From contig JAUJPP010000011.1 in assembly GCA_030562195.1 (NCBI GenBank), positions 310,001 through 374,000 of the forward strand: a stretch of 64,000 bases of DNA. Direction: 5' to 3'. This document shows positions 11,175-21,800 of this stretch, one piece after another; position 1 is the first letter of the stretch, and each line of letters starts with the position of its first letter. Position numbers and translations under genes: made by a program. The notes under the pieces were generated by a model, which was not told where the DNA came from, did no database searches, and saw only the letters and a program-made list of their open reading frames with translations. This stretch comes from Nipponacmea schrenckii. Lineage: Eukaryota > Mollusca > Gastropoda > Lottiidae.

Positions 11175-13251
11175 CTAGTTGTGGGACTTTGCTACCGCAA
11201 AGTCCCAGTTTGTTATCGGTTTGTCAATTCTTTTTTTTTTTTTTTTTTTTTTTCGAAATTTACACAGGGCACACAGCCTAGGCTGCAAGAGTTGCAGCAA
11301 TTTCACAACTTCTCTACACCTTCTGTCGTGGCGACGTTTCTATTAAATATAAATTGGAACATTTTTGCAAAACCGGAAGTGCTGCATTACAACATACCTA
11401 AAAAGTCGGTCAGTGGCTCTAGAAGTCGCAATTTTCAATCGATTTTCGTCGGGTTTGCATTTTTGGAAACTTGAAATAATTTCCAACAAGATAGCAATTT
11501 CAAAATTTCAAAATTCGAAAATTCGTAGCACACATTTTTTTGCCGTATTTTGCACATTTTTGCAACTTTGTTATTTAAAGACCGATTTATCTTAAAAAAA
11601 TTGAGTATATGTAGCCCATGGAATGATTTCCAAAAAGTAGGTCAAAATTTTTGCGTCACTTCCGGTTTTTGCGAAAAATAGAGTTTTACGTCCGGTTGAA
11701 TAACTTCCGGTTTTATTAATGTATGAGATTCAAACTTGTATCATCGGGTAGCCATTAGCCATACAAAAAAGCGAAGAAAATAAAATCAAGGCCGCATGCG
11801 CAACTTTCGCCGCCATTTTGATTTTTCTGAAATTGCGCGAATTTAATTCAGACATTATGGCTTATCCGATTGAGATGATTTTGGTGTCAAATGAAAGAAC
11901 ATAAAAATTGCAAAAAAACATTGGAAGTCGATTTTTGAATTTCGCTTTTGCATTTTTGCAATATCCGGTTGAATTTTTTCAAAGTTTGGGGGCTTATTTC
12001 TCGTGACCTTGACCTTTGGTGACCATGACCTTTAGTAGGTCAAAGGTCATTGACCTTGGCTATCAGTTGATACTTTGAACTTTGACCTCCGACGTCTACT
12101 TCCGGTTTTATAGCTGCCCGAAAACAGCAAAATTCGCAACTTTGGGCTGCTCTAGAGCGTGACCTAATTAATTTAGAGTGTTAATTTTTTCAGATTCTTT
12201 GATTGTTTTTTGTCCTCTTTCCAACGATATATAACAAAAGTTTGTAAAATGAAAATTGAATTTTTTGATTTTTGCAAAGAAAAGTACATTTTGCCGTATT
12301 TTCGCTTGCTTGAAATGTATGTGTGTATATCTCGTGATCTATTAGCTGTACAAGCTTCAAATTTTTACTGTGAATATACATTTTGAATATGATTAGATTC
12401 CCCTCCAAAAAAACGAGATGGGCGTGGCACATCCGGGTGAACTTCAAATTTACCATTTATATCGGTCAGCGAATTACGGCTGCAGTAAATAACGTTTTTC
12501 AAAAAAGTAACTTGCATACATATATCTCATTACTTTGGCCAGTTTATCCCAAAAAATCAAATGTTTCTGCCTGTTTGTTGCAATTTTGCGATATTTGCAA
12601 AAAATCAGTTTTTTTTTTTTGTTTGGGGGCTTATTTCTAGTGACTTTGACCTTTGGTGACCTTGACCTTTACAAGGTCATTGGTCACTGACTTTAGCTAT
12701 CAGTTGACAATTTGGCATTAGACTTCTGACGTCTATTTCCGGTTTTATAGCTGCTCGAAAGCAGCAAAATTTGCAACGTTGGACTGCTCTAGAGCGTGAC
12801 CTAATTAATTTAGAGGGTTATTTTTTTCACATTCCCAAGGCGCCTTTTGTCCTCTTTCCAGCGATGCACAACAAAAGTTTTTAAAATGAAAATTTAATTT
12901 TTGGACTTTTAAAATTAAAGTACATTTTGCTTTTTTGAAACGTATTTGTGTATATCTCGTGATCTATTAGATGTACAAGCTTCAAATTTGTACCATGAAT
13001 ATATATTTTATATGAGATTAGATTTACGCAAAAGTAAATTAGATGGGCGTGGCACATTCGGGTAAACTTCCAATTTACCAGTTATATCGGTCAGCGCTTT
13101 ACATCTGTAGGAAATAACATTTTTCCAAAAAATTCTTTGCACACAGATACCTCGTTGCTTTGGCCAGTTTCTCCCAGAAAATCAGATGTTTCGGCCTGTT
13201 TGTTGCAATTTTGCAACGTTAGCAAAGTCCCACTCTGTGCCACGTGTGGCT
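11175..13251 (-). mobile_element. L6: family I unit, B2; inverted copy of R1
   Basis: 2077-bp minus-strand unit: CTAG (11175-11178), hairpin (11183-11206), T-tract (about 11230-11253), B2 (about 11254-11988), A2 (about 11989-12625), A1 (about 12626-13251). It is nearly identical in reverse complement to R1 (15639-17719), including private variants such as CAAACCGATAACAAAC in the tail and the TTGTAATGCAGC variant. One 88-codon frame (12190-12456 against 16433-16699) is identical in translation. Similarity stops at the CTAG borders. Confidence 0.85.
11183..11206 (-). other. 3' terminal hairpin of L6 (family I type)
   Basis: 10-bp perfect stem GGGACTTTGC/GCAAAGTCCC with a 4-nt loop. The following tail has the rare GTTATCGG variant shared with R1. 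Confidence 0.85.
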
Positions 13252-13310
13252 CTAGTTTTTTTTTTTTTTTTGCAGTGCGTTCATCGAACGCACTGCTTTG
13301 TTTTCGAAAT

Positions 13311-13351
<41 letters not shown>

Positions 13352-13408
13352 AATTCTTCCCAGAGCGCCCAGCCAAAACTACATATGTTATGAATTCACT
13401 CTATCGAT
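13252..13408 (-). mobile_element. L7: 3' end of an R7-like family II unit, cut by gap
   Basis: CTAG (13252-13255), 16 T, the family II hairpin (13272-13296), TTTGTTTTCGAAATG, a T-tract of about 39 bp, then GAATTCTTCCCAGAGCGCCC. The last ~70 bp match the 3' flank of R7 (29345-29405) in reverse complement. Hairpin plus A-tract plus CTAG looks like the R7 end with its extra family I tail deleted. Confidence 0.75.
13272..13296 (-). other. 3' hairpin of L7 (family II type)
   Basis: 11-bp perfect stem GCAGTGCGTTC/GAACGCACTGC with a 3-nt loop, separated from CTAG by a 16-bp T-tract rather than the usual 2 nt. Confidence 0.85.
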
Positions 13409-13908
13409 NNNNNNNNNNNNNNNNNNNNNNNNNNNNNNNNNNNNNNNNNNNNNNNNNNNNNNNNNNNNNNNNNNNNNNNNNNNNNNNNNNNNNNNNNNNN
13501 NNNNNNNNNNNNNNNNNNNNNNNNNNNNNNNNNNNNNNNNNNNNNNNNNNNNNNNNNNNNNNNNNNNNNNNNNNNNNNNNNNNNNNNNNNNNNNNNNNNN
13601 NNNNNNNNNNNNNNNNNNNNNNNNNNNNNNNNNNNNNNNNNNNNNNNNNNNNNNNNNNNNNNNNNNNNNNNNNNNNNNNNNNNNNNNNNNNNNNNNNNNN
13701 NNNNNNNNNNNNNNNNNNNNNNNNNNNNNNNNNNNNNNNNNNNNNNNNNNNNNNNNNNNNNNNNNNNNNNNNNNNNNNNNNNNNNNNNNNNNNNNNNNNN
13801 NNNNNNNNNNNNNNNNNNNNNNNNNNNNNNNNNNNNNNNNNNNNNNNNNNNNNNNNNNNNNNNNNNNNNNNNNNNNNNNNNNNNNNNNNNNNNNNNNNNN
13901 NNNNNNNN
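13409..13908. other. Assembly gap, exactly 500 N
   Basis: Five hundred unknown bases, a round placeholder length, so true size and content are unknown. Unit orientation flips across it. Any inversion point or misjoin lies here. Confidence 0.99.
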
Positions 13909-15638
13909 ATCACGAGATATGCACAAATACATTTCAAAAAGGCAAAATGTACTTTAATTTCAAAAGTGCATAAATTAAATTTTCATTTTAAAAATATTTG
14001 TTATACATTGCTGGAAAGTGGACAAAAAGCGCTTTAAGAATCTGAAAAAATAACCCTCTAAATTAATTAGGTCACGCTCTAAGGCAGTCCAAAGTTGTGA
14101 ATTTTGCTGTTTTTTGGCAGATATAAAACTGGAAGTAAACGTCGGAGGTCAAAGGTCAATTTGTCAACTGATAGTCAAAGTCAGTGACATATGACCTTGT
14201 AAAGGTCAAGGTCACCAAAGTTCAAGGTCACGAGAAATAAGCCCCCAAACTCGAAAAATAACTGATACTTTTTGCTAATGTTGCAAATTGCAACTAACAT
14301 GCCGCAACATCCGATTTTTAGGGATCAACTGGCCAAAGCAATGAAGTATCTGCGTGCAAGGTACTTTTATGAAAAACATTATTTACTGCAGCCGTAATTC
14401 GCTGACCCATATAAATGGTAAATCAGGATTTTACCCGGATGTGCCACGCCCAACTTGATTTTTTTTATGTAAATCTAATCACATTCAAAACGTATATTCA
14501 CGTTACAAATTTGAAGGTTGTACATCTAATAGATCACGAGATATATACACATACATTTCTAAGAAACGTAAACACGGCAAAATGTACCTAAATTTTCAAA
14601 AATCAAAAAAATTCAATTTCCATTTTATAAACTTTTGTTATACATCGTTGGAAAGAAGACAAAAAGCACTTTAAGAATCTGAAAAAAATAACACTCTAAA
14701 TTAATTAGGTCACGCTCTAGAGCAGTCCAAAGTTGCAAATTTCGCTGTTTTTGGGCAGCTATAAAACCGGAAGAAGATGTCGGAGGTCAAAGGTCAAAGT
14801 ATCAACGAATAGCCAAGGTCAATGACCTTTGACCTATTAAAGGTCACGGTCATAAAAGGTCAAGGTCACGAGAAATAAGCCCCCAAACTTCGAAAAAATT
14901 CAACCGGATGTTGCAAAAATGCAAAAGCGAAATTCAAAATTCGGCTCTCATACTTTTTTTCGCAATCGTTTAGACTTTCTAAAAATACAAATAACACACA
15001 AGTCACTCTTACCGTAGAGGTCCTATTTTGAGTTTTACAAAAAAGTGACATTTCAAGATGGCGGCCAAAGTTTCACTTCCGGTTCGGATTTTTTCTTCTT
15101 CGTTTTTTTGTATTCTAATTTAATTACGATCGACATTAATTTTGTTGCGATACATCAATTACAGCACAAGTAGGTCAACCGGAAGTTTAAACCCTTTTTA
15201 CGCTTAAACCGGAAATGAAGCAAAAAATTTGACTCTGCAAATGTATTTATATTCATGACACTTGAAGGCACCCAAATTTTCAGATCAATCCGTCTTAAAA
15301 TAGCAAAGTTGCAAAAATGTGCAAAATACGGCAAAAAAATGTGTGCTATGAATTTTCGAATTTCGAAATTTTGTAACTGCTATCTTGTTGGAAATTGTTT
15401 AAAGTTTTCAAAAATGCAAACCCGAAGAAAATCGATTGAAAATTGCGACTTCTAGAGCCACTGACCGACTTTTTAGGTATGTTGCAATGCAGCACTTCCG
15501 GTTTTGCAAAAATGTTCCAATTTATATTCATTAGAAACGTCGACACTACAGAAGGTCTGGAGATGTTGTGAAATTGCTGCAACTATTGCAGCCTAGGCTG
15601 TGTGCCCTGTGTAAATTTCGAAAAAAAAAAAAAACTAG
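13909..15638 (+). mobile_element. R0: family I unit, 5' end lost in gap, B1, no hairpin
   Basis: Plus-strand unit beginning mid-A1 at ATCACGAGATATGC. Partial A1 about 13909-14251, A2 about 14251-14889, B1 about 14890-15620, a 14-bp A-tract and CTAG (15635-15638). A1 carries the variant GCAACTAACATGCCGCAACA shared with R9. The hairpin is missing. The B1 YY1-like AAGATGGCGGC and ETS-like ACTTCCGGT motifs are intact near 15054-15082. Confidence 0.75.
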
Positions 15639-16800
15639 AGCCACACGTGGCACAGAGTGGGACTTTGCTAACGTTGCAAAATTGCAACAAACAGGCCGAA
15701 ACATCTGATTTTCTGGGAGAAACTGGCCAAAGCAACGAGGTATCTGTGTGCAAAGAATTTTTTGGAAAAATGTTATTTCCTACAGATGTAAAGCGCTGAC
15801 CGATATAACTGGTAAATTGGAAGTTTACCCGAATGTGCCACGCCCATCTAATTTACTTTTGCGTAAATCTAATCTCATATAAAATATATATTCATGGTAC
15901 AAATTTGAAGCTTGTACATCTAATAGATCACGAGATATACACAAATACGTTTCAAAAAAGCAAAATGTACTTTAATTTTAAAAGTCCAAAAATTAAATTT
16001 TCATTTTAAAAACTTTTGTTGTGCATCGCTGGAAAGAGGACAAAAGGCGCCTTGGGAATGTGAAAAAAATAACCCTCTAAATTAATTAGGTCACGCTCTA
16101 GAGCAGTCCAACGTTGCAAATTTTGCTGCTTTCGAGCAGCTATAAAACCGGAAATAGACGTCAGAAGTCTAATGCCAAATTGTCAACTGATAGCTAAAGT
16201 CAGTGACCAATGACCTTGTAAAGGTCAAGGTCACCAAAGGTCAAAGTCACTAGAAATAAGCCCCCAAACTAAAAAAAAAACTGATTTTTTGCAAATATCG
16301 CAAAATTGCAACAAACAGGCAGAAACATTTGATTTTTTGGGATAAACTGGCCAAAGTAATGAGATATATGTATGCAAGTTACTTTTTTGAAAAACGTTAT
16401 TTACTGCAGCCGTAATTCGCTGACCGATATAAATGGTAAATTTGAAGTTCACCCGGATGTGCCACGCCCATCTCGTTTTTTTGGAGGGGAATCTAATCAT
16501 ATTCAAAATGTATATTCACAGTAAAAATTTGAAGCTTGTACAGCTAATAGATCACGAGATATACACACATACATTTCAAGCAAGCGAAAATACGGCAAAA
16601 TGTACTTTTCTTTGCAAAAATCAAAAAATTCAATTTTCATTTTACAAACTTTTGTTATATATCGTTGGAAAGAGGACAAAAAACAATCAAAGAATCTGAA
16701 AAAATTAACACTCTAAATTAATTAGGTCACGCTCTAGAGCAGCCCAAAGTTGCGAATTTTGCTGTTTTCGGGCAGCTATAAAACCGGAAGTAGACGTCGG

Positions 16801-16895
16801 AGGTCAAAGTTCAAAGTATCAACTGATAGCCAAGGTCAATGACCTTTGACCTACTAAAGGTCATGGTCACCAAAGGTCAAGGTCACGAGAAATAA
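16801..16895 (+). promoter_or_regulatory. AGGTCA half-site cluster (example of each A subunit)
   Basis: AGGTCAAAGTTCAAAG, then CAATGACCTTTGACCT (TGACCTTTGACCT is a perfect direct repeat with 1-bp spacing), then AAAGGTCATGGTCACC and AAAGGTCAAGGTCACG (TCAAGGTCA is an extended monomer site). These match DR1 and ERR/SF1-type nuclear-receptor sites in animals. Nearly every A subunit repeats the cluster. Motif presence is seen; function is not shown. Confidence 0.35.
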
Positions 16896-17070
16896 GCCCC
16901 CAAACTTTGAAAAAATTCAACCGGATATTGCAAAAATGCAAAAGCGAAATTCAAAAATCGACTTCCAATGTTTTTTTGCAATTTTTATGTTCTTTCATTT
17001 GACACCAAAATCATTTCAATCGGATAAGCCATAATGTCTGAATTAAATTCGCGCAATTTCAGAAAAATCA

Positions 17071-17099
17071 AAATGGCGGCGAAAGTTGCGCATGCGGCC
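17071..17099 (+). promoter_or_regulatory. ATGGCGGC plus GCGCATGCG block (example of B2 domain)
   Basis: AAAATGGCGGC resembles a YY1 site and TGCGCATGCG (17087-17096) resembles an NRF1 site. The block is conserved in all B2 domains (L1, L6, R1, R2, R9, R11, R13, R18). Function is unproven. Confidence 0.3.
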
Positions 17100-17687
17100 T
17101 TGATTTTATTTTCTTCGCTTTTTTGTATGGCTAATGGCTACCCGATGATACAAGTTTGAATCTCATACATTAATAAAACCGGAAGTTATTCAACCGGACG
17201 TAAAACTCTATTTTTCGCAAAAACCGGAAGTGACGCAAAAATTTTGACCTACTTTTTGGAAATCATTCCATGGGCTACATATACTCAATTTTTTTAAGAT
17301 AAATCGGTCTTTAAATAACAAAGTTGCAAAAATGTGCAAAATACGGCAAAAAAATGTGTGCTACGAATTTTCGAATTTTGAAATTTTGAAATTGCTATCT
17401 TGTTGGAAATTATTTCAAGTTTCCAAAAATGCAAACCCGACGAAAATCGATTGAAAATTGCGACTTCTAGAGCCACTGACCGACTTTTTAGGTATGTTGT
17501 AATGCAGCATTTCCCGGGTTTTTTGCAAAAATGTTCCAATTTATATTTAATAGAAACGTCGCCACGACAGAAGGTGTAGAGAAGTTGTGAAATTGCTGCA
17601 ACTCTTGCAGCCTAGGCTGTGTGCCCTGTGTAAATTTCGAAAAAAAAAAAAAAAAAAAAAAAAGAATTGACAAACCGATAACAAACT

Positions 17688-17711
17688 GGGACTTTGCGGT
17701 AGCAAAGTCCC
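17688..17711 (+). other. 3' terminal hairpin of R1 (family I type)
   Basis: 10-bp perfect stem GGGACTTTGC/GCAAAGTCCC, loop GGTA, extendable by one T-A pair, followed by ACAACTAG. Confidence 0.88.
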
Positions 17712-17719
17712 ACAACTAG

Positions 17720-19762
17720 AGCCACACGTGGCACATAGTGGGACTTTGCTAACGTTGCAAAATTGAAGCAGACAGGCCAAAACATCTGATTTTCTGGGAG
17801 CATATGGCCAAAGCAACGAGGTATCTGTGTGCAAAGAATTTTTTGGAAAAACGTTATTTTCTACTGACGTAATTCGCTGACCTATATAAATGCTAAATTA
17901 AAATTTTAAACCCGGATGTGCCACGCCCATCTCATTTGTTTTTTGCGTAAATCTAATATCATTCAAAATATATATATTCACGGTACAAATTTGAAGCTTG
18001 TACATTTAAAAGATCACGAGATATGCACAAATACATTTCAAAAAGGCAAAATGTACTTTAATTTTAAAAGTGCAAAAATTAAATTTTCATTTTGAAAACT
18101 TTTGTTATACATTGCTGGAAAGTGGACAAAAAGCGCCTTAAGAATCTAAAAATAATAAACCTCTAAATTAATTAGGTCACGCTTTAAAGCAGTCCAAAGT
18201 TGTGAATTTTGCTGTATTTAGGCACCTATAAAACCGGAAGTGGACGTCGGAGGTTAAAATGTCAAAGTATTAAATGATAGACACGGTCAATGACCTTTGA
18301 CCTACTAAAGTTCAAGGTCACCAAGGGTCAAGGTGACGAGAAATAAGCTTTCAAAATTAGAAAAAAACCATCGGTTTCCTATTGTCGAAAAATTGCAACA
18401 GACAGGCCGAATTATCTGATTTTCTGGAATGAAGGGGCCCAAAAGCAATGAGGTATCTGTGTGCAAAGTACTTTTTTTGAAAACGCTATTTACTGCAGCC
18501 GTAATTCGCTGACCCATAAAAATTTGGTAAATCGGAATTTTACCCGGATGTGCCACCCCCATCTCATTTTTTTTATGTAAATCTAATCACATTCAAAATG
18601 TATATTCACGTTACAAATTTGAAGGTTGTACATCTAATAGATCACGAGATATACACACATACATTTCCAAAAAACGTAAACACGACAAAATGTACTTGAA
18701 TTTTCAAAAATCAAAAAATTCAATTTCCATTTTATAAACTTTTGTTATATATCGTTGGAAAGAAGACAAAAAGCACTTTAAGAATCTAAAAAAATTAACA
18801 CTCTAAATTAATAAGGTCACGCTCTAGAGCAGTCCAAAGTTGAAAATTTTGCTGTTTTCGGGGAGTTATAAAACCGGAAATAGACGTCGGAGGTCAAAGG
18901 TCAAAGTATCAACTGATAGCCAAGGTCAATGACCTTTAACCTACTTAAGGTCAAGGTCATCAAAGGTCAAAGTCACGAGAAATAAGCCCCCAAACTTCGA
19001 AAAAATTCAACCGGATGTTGCAAAAATGCGAAAGCGAAATTCAAAAATCGACTTCCAATGTTTTGTTGCAATTTTTATGTTCTTTCATTTGACACCAAAA
19101 TTATCTCAATCGGACAAGCCATAATGTCTGAATTAAATTCGCTCAATTTCAGAAAATCAAAATGGCGGCGAAAGTTGCGCATGCGGCCTTGATTTTATTT
19201 TCTTCGTTTTTTGTATGGCTAATGGCTACCCGATGAAAAAAGTTTGAATCTCATACATTAATAAAATCGGAAGTTATTAAACCAGACGTAAAACTCCATT
19301 TTTGCAAAAACCGGAAGTGACGCAAAAATTTTGACCTACTTTTTGAAAATCATTTCGTGGGCTTCTTATGCTCATTTTTTTTTAGATGAATCGCACTAAA
19401 AACAACAAAGTTGCAAAAAATTGCAAAATACGGCTAAAAAATGTGTGCAACGAATTTTTGAAAATTGAAATGTTTGAACTGCTATCTGATCAGAAGTTAC
19501 TTGCAGATTACAAAAATGAAAACCGGAAGAAAATTGATCAAAAATTGCGCCAGCTAGAGCCAATTTGCTACTTTTTAGACAAGTTGCAACGCAGCACTTA
19601 CAGTTGTGCAAAAATGTTTCATTTTATATTCATTAGAAACGTCGCCAATACAGAAGGTCTGGAGAAGTTGAGAAAAAATTGCAACTATTGCAGCCTAGGC
19701 TGTGTGAGGTGTGTAAATTTCGAAAAAAAAAAAAGAAAAAAAAAGACATTTCGAAAACAAAC
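17720..19762 (+). mobile_element. R2: family I unit, B2, 3' hairpin deleted
   Basis: A1 about 17720-18358 (with the AGAAATAAGCTTTCAAAATT end variant), A2 about 18359-18996, B2 about 18997-19720, an interrupted A-tract (19721-19744) and the tail GACATTTCGAAAACAAACT. At about 19762 it runs directly into TGCAACAAACAGGCCG of the next unit. Hairpin, CTAG and the next unit's first ~40 bp are missing, so R2 and R3 are fused. Confidence 0.75.
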
Positions 19763-21153
19763 TTGCAACAAACAGGCCGAAAAAATCTGATTTTCTGGGA
19801 GAAACTGGCCAAAGCAACGAGGTATCTGTGTGCAAAGAATTTTTTGGAAAAATGTTATTTCCTACAGATGTAAAGCGCTGACCGATATAACTGGTAAATT
19901 GGAAGTTTACCCGTATGTGCCACGCCCATCTAATTTACTTTTGCGTAAATCTAATCTCATACAAAATATATATTCATGGTTCAAATTTAAAGCTTGTACA
20001 TCTAATAGATCACGAGATATACACAAATACGTTTCAAAAAAGCAAAATGTACTTTAATTTTAAAAGTCCAAAAATTAAATTTTCATTTTAAAAACTTTTA
20101 TTGTGCATCGCTGGAAAGAGGACAAAAGGCGTCTTGGGAATGTGAAAAAAATAACCCTCTAAATTAATTAGGTCACGCTCTAGAGCAGTCCAACGTTGCA
20201 AATTTTGGTGCTTTCGAGCAGCTATAAAACCGGAAATAGACATCAGAAGTCTAATGCCAAATTGTCAACTGATAGCTAAAGTCAGTGACCAATGACCTTG
20301 TAAAGGTCAAGGTCACCAAAGGTCAAAGTCACTAGAAATAAGCCCCCAAACTAAAAAAAAACCTGATTTTTTGCAAATGTCGCAAAATTGCAACAAACAG
20401 GCAGAAACATTTGATTTTTTGGGATAAACTGGCCAAAGTAATGAGATATATGTTTGCAAGGTACTTTTTTGAAAAACGTTATTTACTGCAGCCGTAATTC
20501 GCTGACCGATATAAATGGTAAATTTGAAGTTCACCCGGATGTGCCACGCCCATCTCGTTTTTTTGGAGGGGAATCTAATCATATTCAAAATGTATATTCA
20601 CAGTAAAAATTTGAAGCTTGTACAGCTAATAGATCACGAGATATACACACATACATTTCAAGGAAGCGAAAATACGGCAAAATGTACTTTTCTTTGCAAA
20701 AATCAAAAAATTCAATTTTCATTTTACGAACTTTTGTTATATATCGTTGGAAAGAGGACAAAAAGCACTTTAAGAATCTGAAAAAATTAACACTCTAAAT
20801 TAATTAGGTCACGCTCTAGAGCAGCCCAAAGTTGCGAATTTTGCTGTTTTCGGGCAGCTATAAAACCGGAAGTAGACGTCGGAGGTCAAAGTTCAAAGTA
20901 TCAACTGATAGCCAAGGTCAATGACCTTTGACCTATTAAAGGTCACGGTCATCAAAGGTCAAGGTCACGAGAAATAAGCCCCCAAACTTCGAAAAAATTC
21001 AACCGGATGTTGCAAAAATGCAAAAGCGAAATTCAAAATTCGGCTCCCATACTTTTTTTCGCAATCGTTTAGACTTTCTAAAAATACTAATAACACACAA
21101 GTCACTCTTACCGTAGAGGCCCCATTTTGAGTTTTACAAAAAAGTGACATTTC

Positions 21154-21182
21154 AAGATGGCGGCCAAAGTTTCACTTCCGGT
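21154..21182 (+). promoter_or_regulatory. AAGATGGCGGC plus ACTTCCGGT block (example of B1 domain)
   Basis: AAGATGGCGGC (21154-21164) is a consensus YY1-like core. ACTTCCGGT (21174-21182) is the reverse complement of the ETS consensus ACCGGAAGT. The pair is spaced alike in all B1 domains, and family II has a similar ATATGGCGGC/CTTCCGGTCC block. These are motif matches only. Confidence 0.35.
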
Positions 21183-21767
21183 TCAGATTTTTTCTTCTTC
21201 GTTTTTTTGTATTCAAATTTAATTACGATCGACATTAATTTTGTTGCGATACATCAATTACAGCACAAGTAGGTCAACCGGAAGTTTAAACCCTTTTTAC
21301 GCTTAAACCGAAAATGAAGCAAAAATTTTGACTCTGCAAATGTATTTATATTCATGACACTTGAAGGCACCCAAATTTTCAGATCAATCCGTCTTAAAAT
21401 AGCAAAGTTGCAAAAATTTGCAAAATACGGCAAAAAAATGTGTGCTATGAATTTTCGAATTTCGAAATTTTGTAACTGCTATCTTGTTGGAAATTGTTTC
21501 AAGTTTTCAAAAATGCAAACCCAAAGAAAATCGATTGAAAATTGCGACTTCTAGAGCCACTGACCGACTTTTGAGGAATGTTGCAATGCAGCACTTCCGG
21601 TTTTGCAAAAATGTACCAATTTATATTCATTAGAAACGTCGACACTACAGAAGGTCTGGAGATGTTGTGAAATTGCTGCAACTATTGCAGCCTAGGCTGT
21701 GTGCCCTGTGTAAATTTCGAAAAAAAAAAAAAAAAAAAAAAAAGAATTGACAAACCGAAAACAAACT

Positions 21768-21792
21768 GGGACTTTGCTGAAAGCAAAGTCCC
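21768..21792 (+). other. 3' terminal hairpin of R3 (family I, 11-bp stem)
   Basis: Stem GGGACTTTGCT/AGCAAAGTCCC with loop GAA. This is the second family I hairpin variant, also in R5, R6, R7, R10 and S5. Confidence 0.87.
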
Positions 21793-21800
21793 ACAACTAG

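Larger units (their letters stand above)
15639..17719 (+). mobile_element. R1: complete family I unit, reference copy, B2
   Basis: 2081-bp unit showing the full family I plan. The 5' segment AGCCACACGTGGCAC is followed by GTGGGACTTTGCTA (15657-15670). A1 runs to about 16270, A2 about 16271-16906, B2 about 16907-17639, a 24-bp A-tract 17640-17663, tail GAATTGACAAACCG, hairpin, and CTAG (17716-17719). The 5' GTGGGACTTTGCTA is the exact reverse complement of TAGCAAAGTCCCAC at 17700-17713, 18 nt from the 5' edge but 6 nt from the 3' edge: an asymmetric terminal inverted repeat. No transposase or Rep/helicase is encoded. Confidence 0.85.
19763..21800 (+). mobile_element. R3: family I unit, B1, 5' end truncated
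   Basis: Lacks the 5' segment with the GTGGGACTTTGC motif because of the R2/R3 fusion. A1 about 19763-20352, A2 about 20353-20988, B1 about 20989-21719, A-tract 21720-21743, hairpin, CTAG (21797-21800). If the 5' motif is needed for mobility, this copy should be immobile. Confidence 0.8.

Noticed and set aside
10929..11474. 181-codon open frame
   Set aside because: It runs across a unit border, a hairpin and a poly-T tract (a phenylalanine run) and is open only in this copy.
13186..14037. 283-codon open frame across the gap
   Set aside because: Most of it is the 500 N placeholder, and the rest is a translated T-tract and A-subunit sequence.
12190..16699. Short open frames (60-125 codons) conserved between units, such as the 88-codon frame at 12190-12456 and 16433-16699
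   Set aside because: They recur because the DNA repeats. Several overlapping frames on both strands are equally conserved, other copies are broken by indels, and none shows a domain, so coding selection is not indicated.
17640..17663. A-tracts as poly-A tails of LINEs or SINEs
   Set aside because: The tract is internal, followed by a conserved tail, hairpin and CTAG. No target-site duplications flank the units and no reverse transcriptase or pol III promoter is seen.
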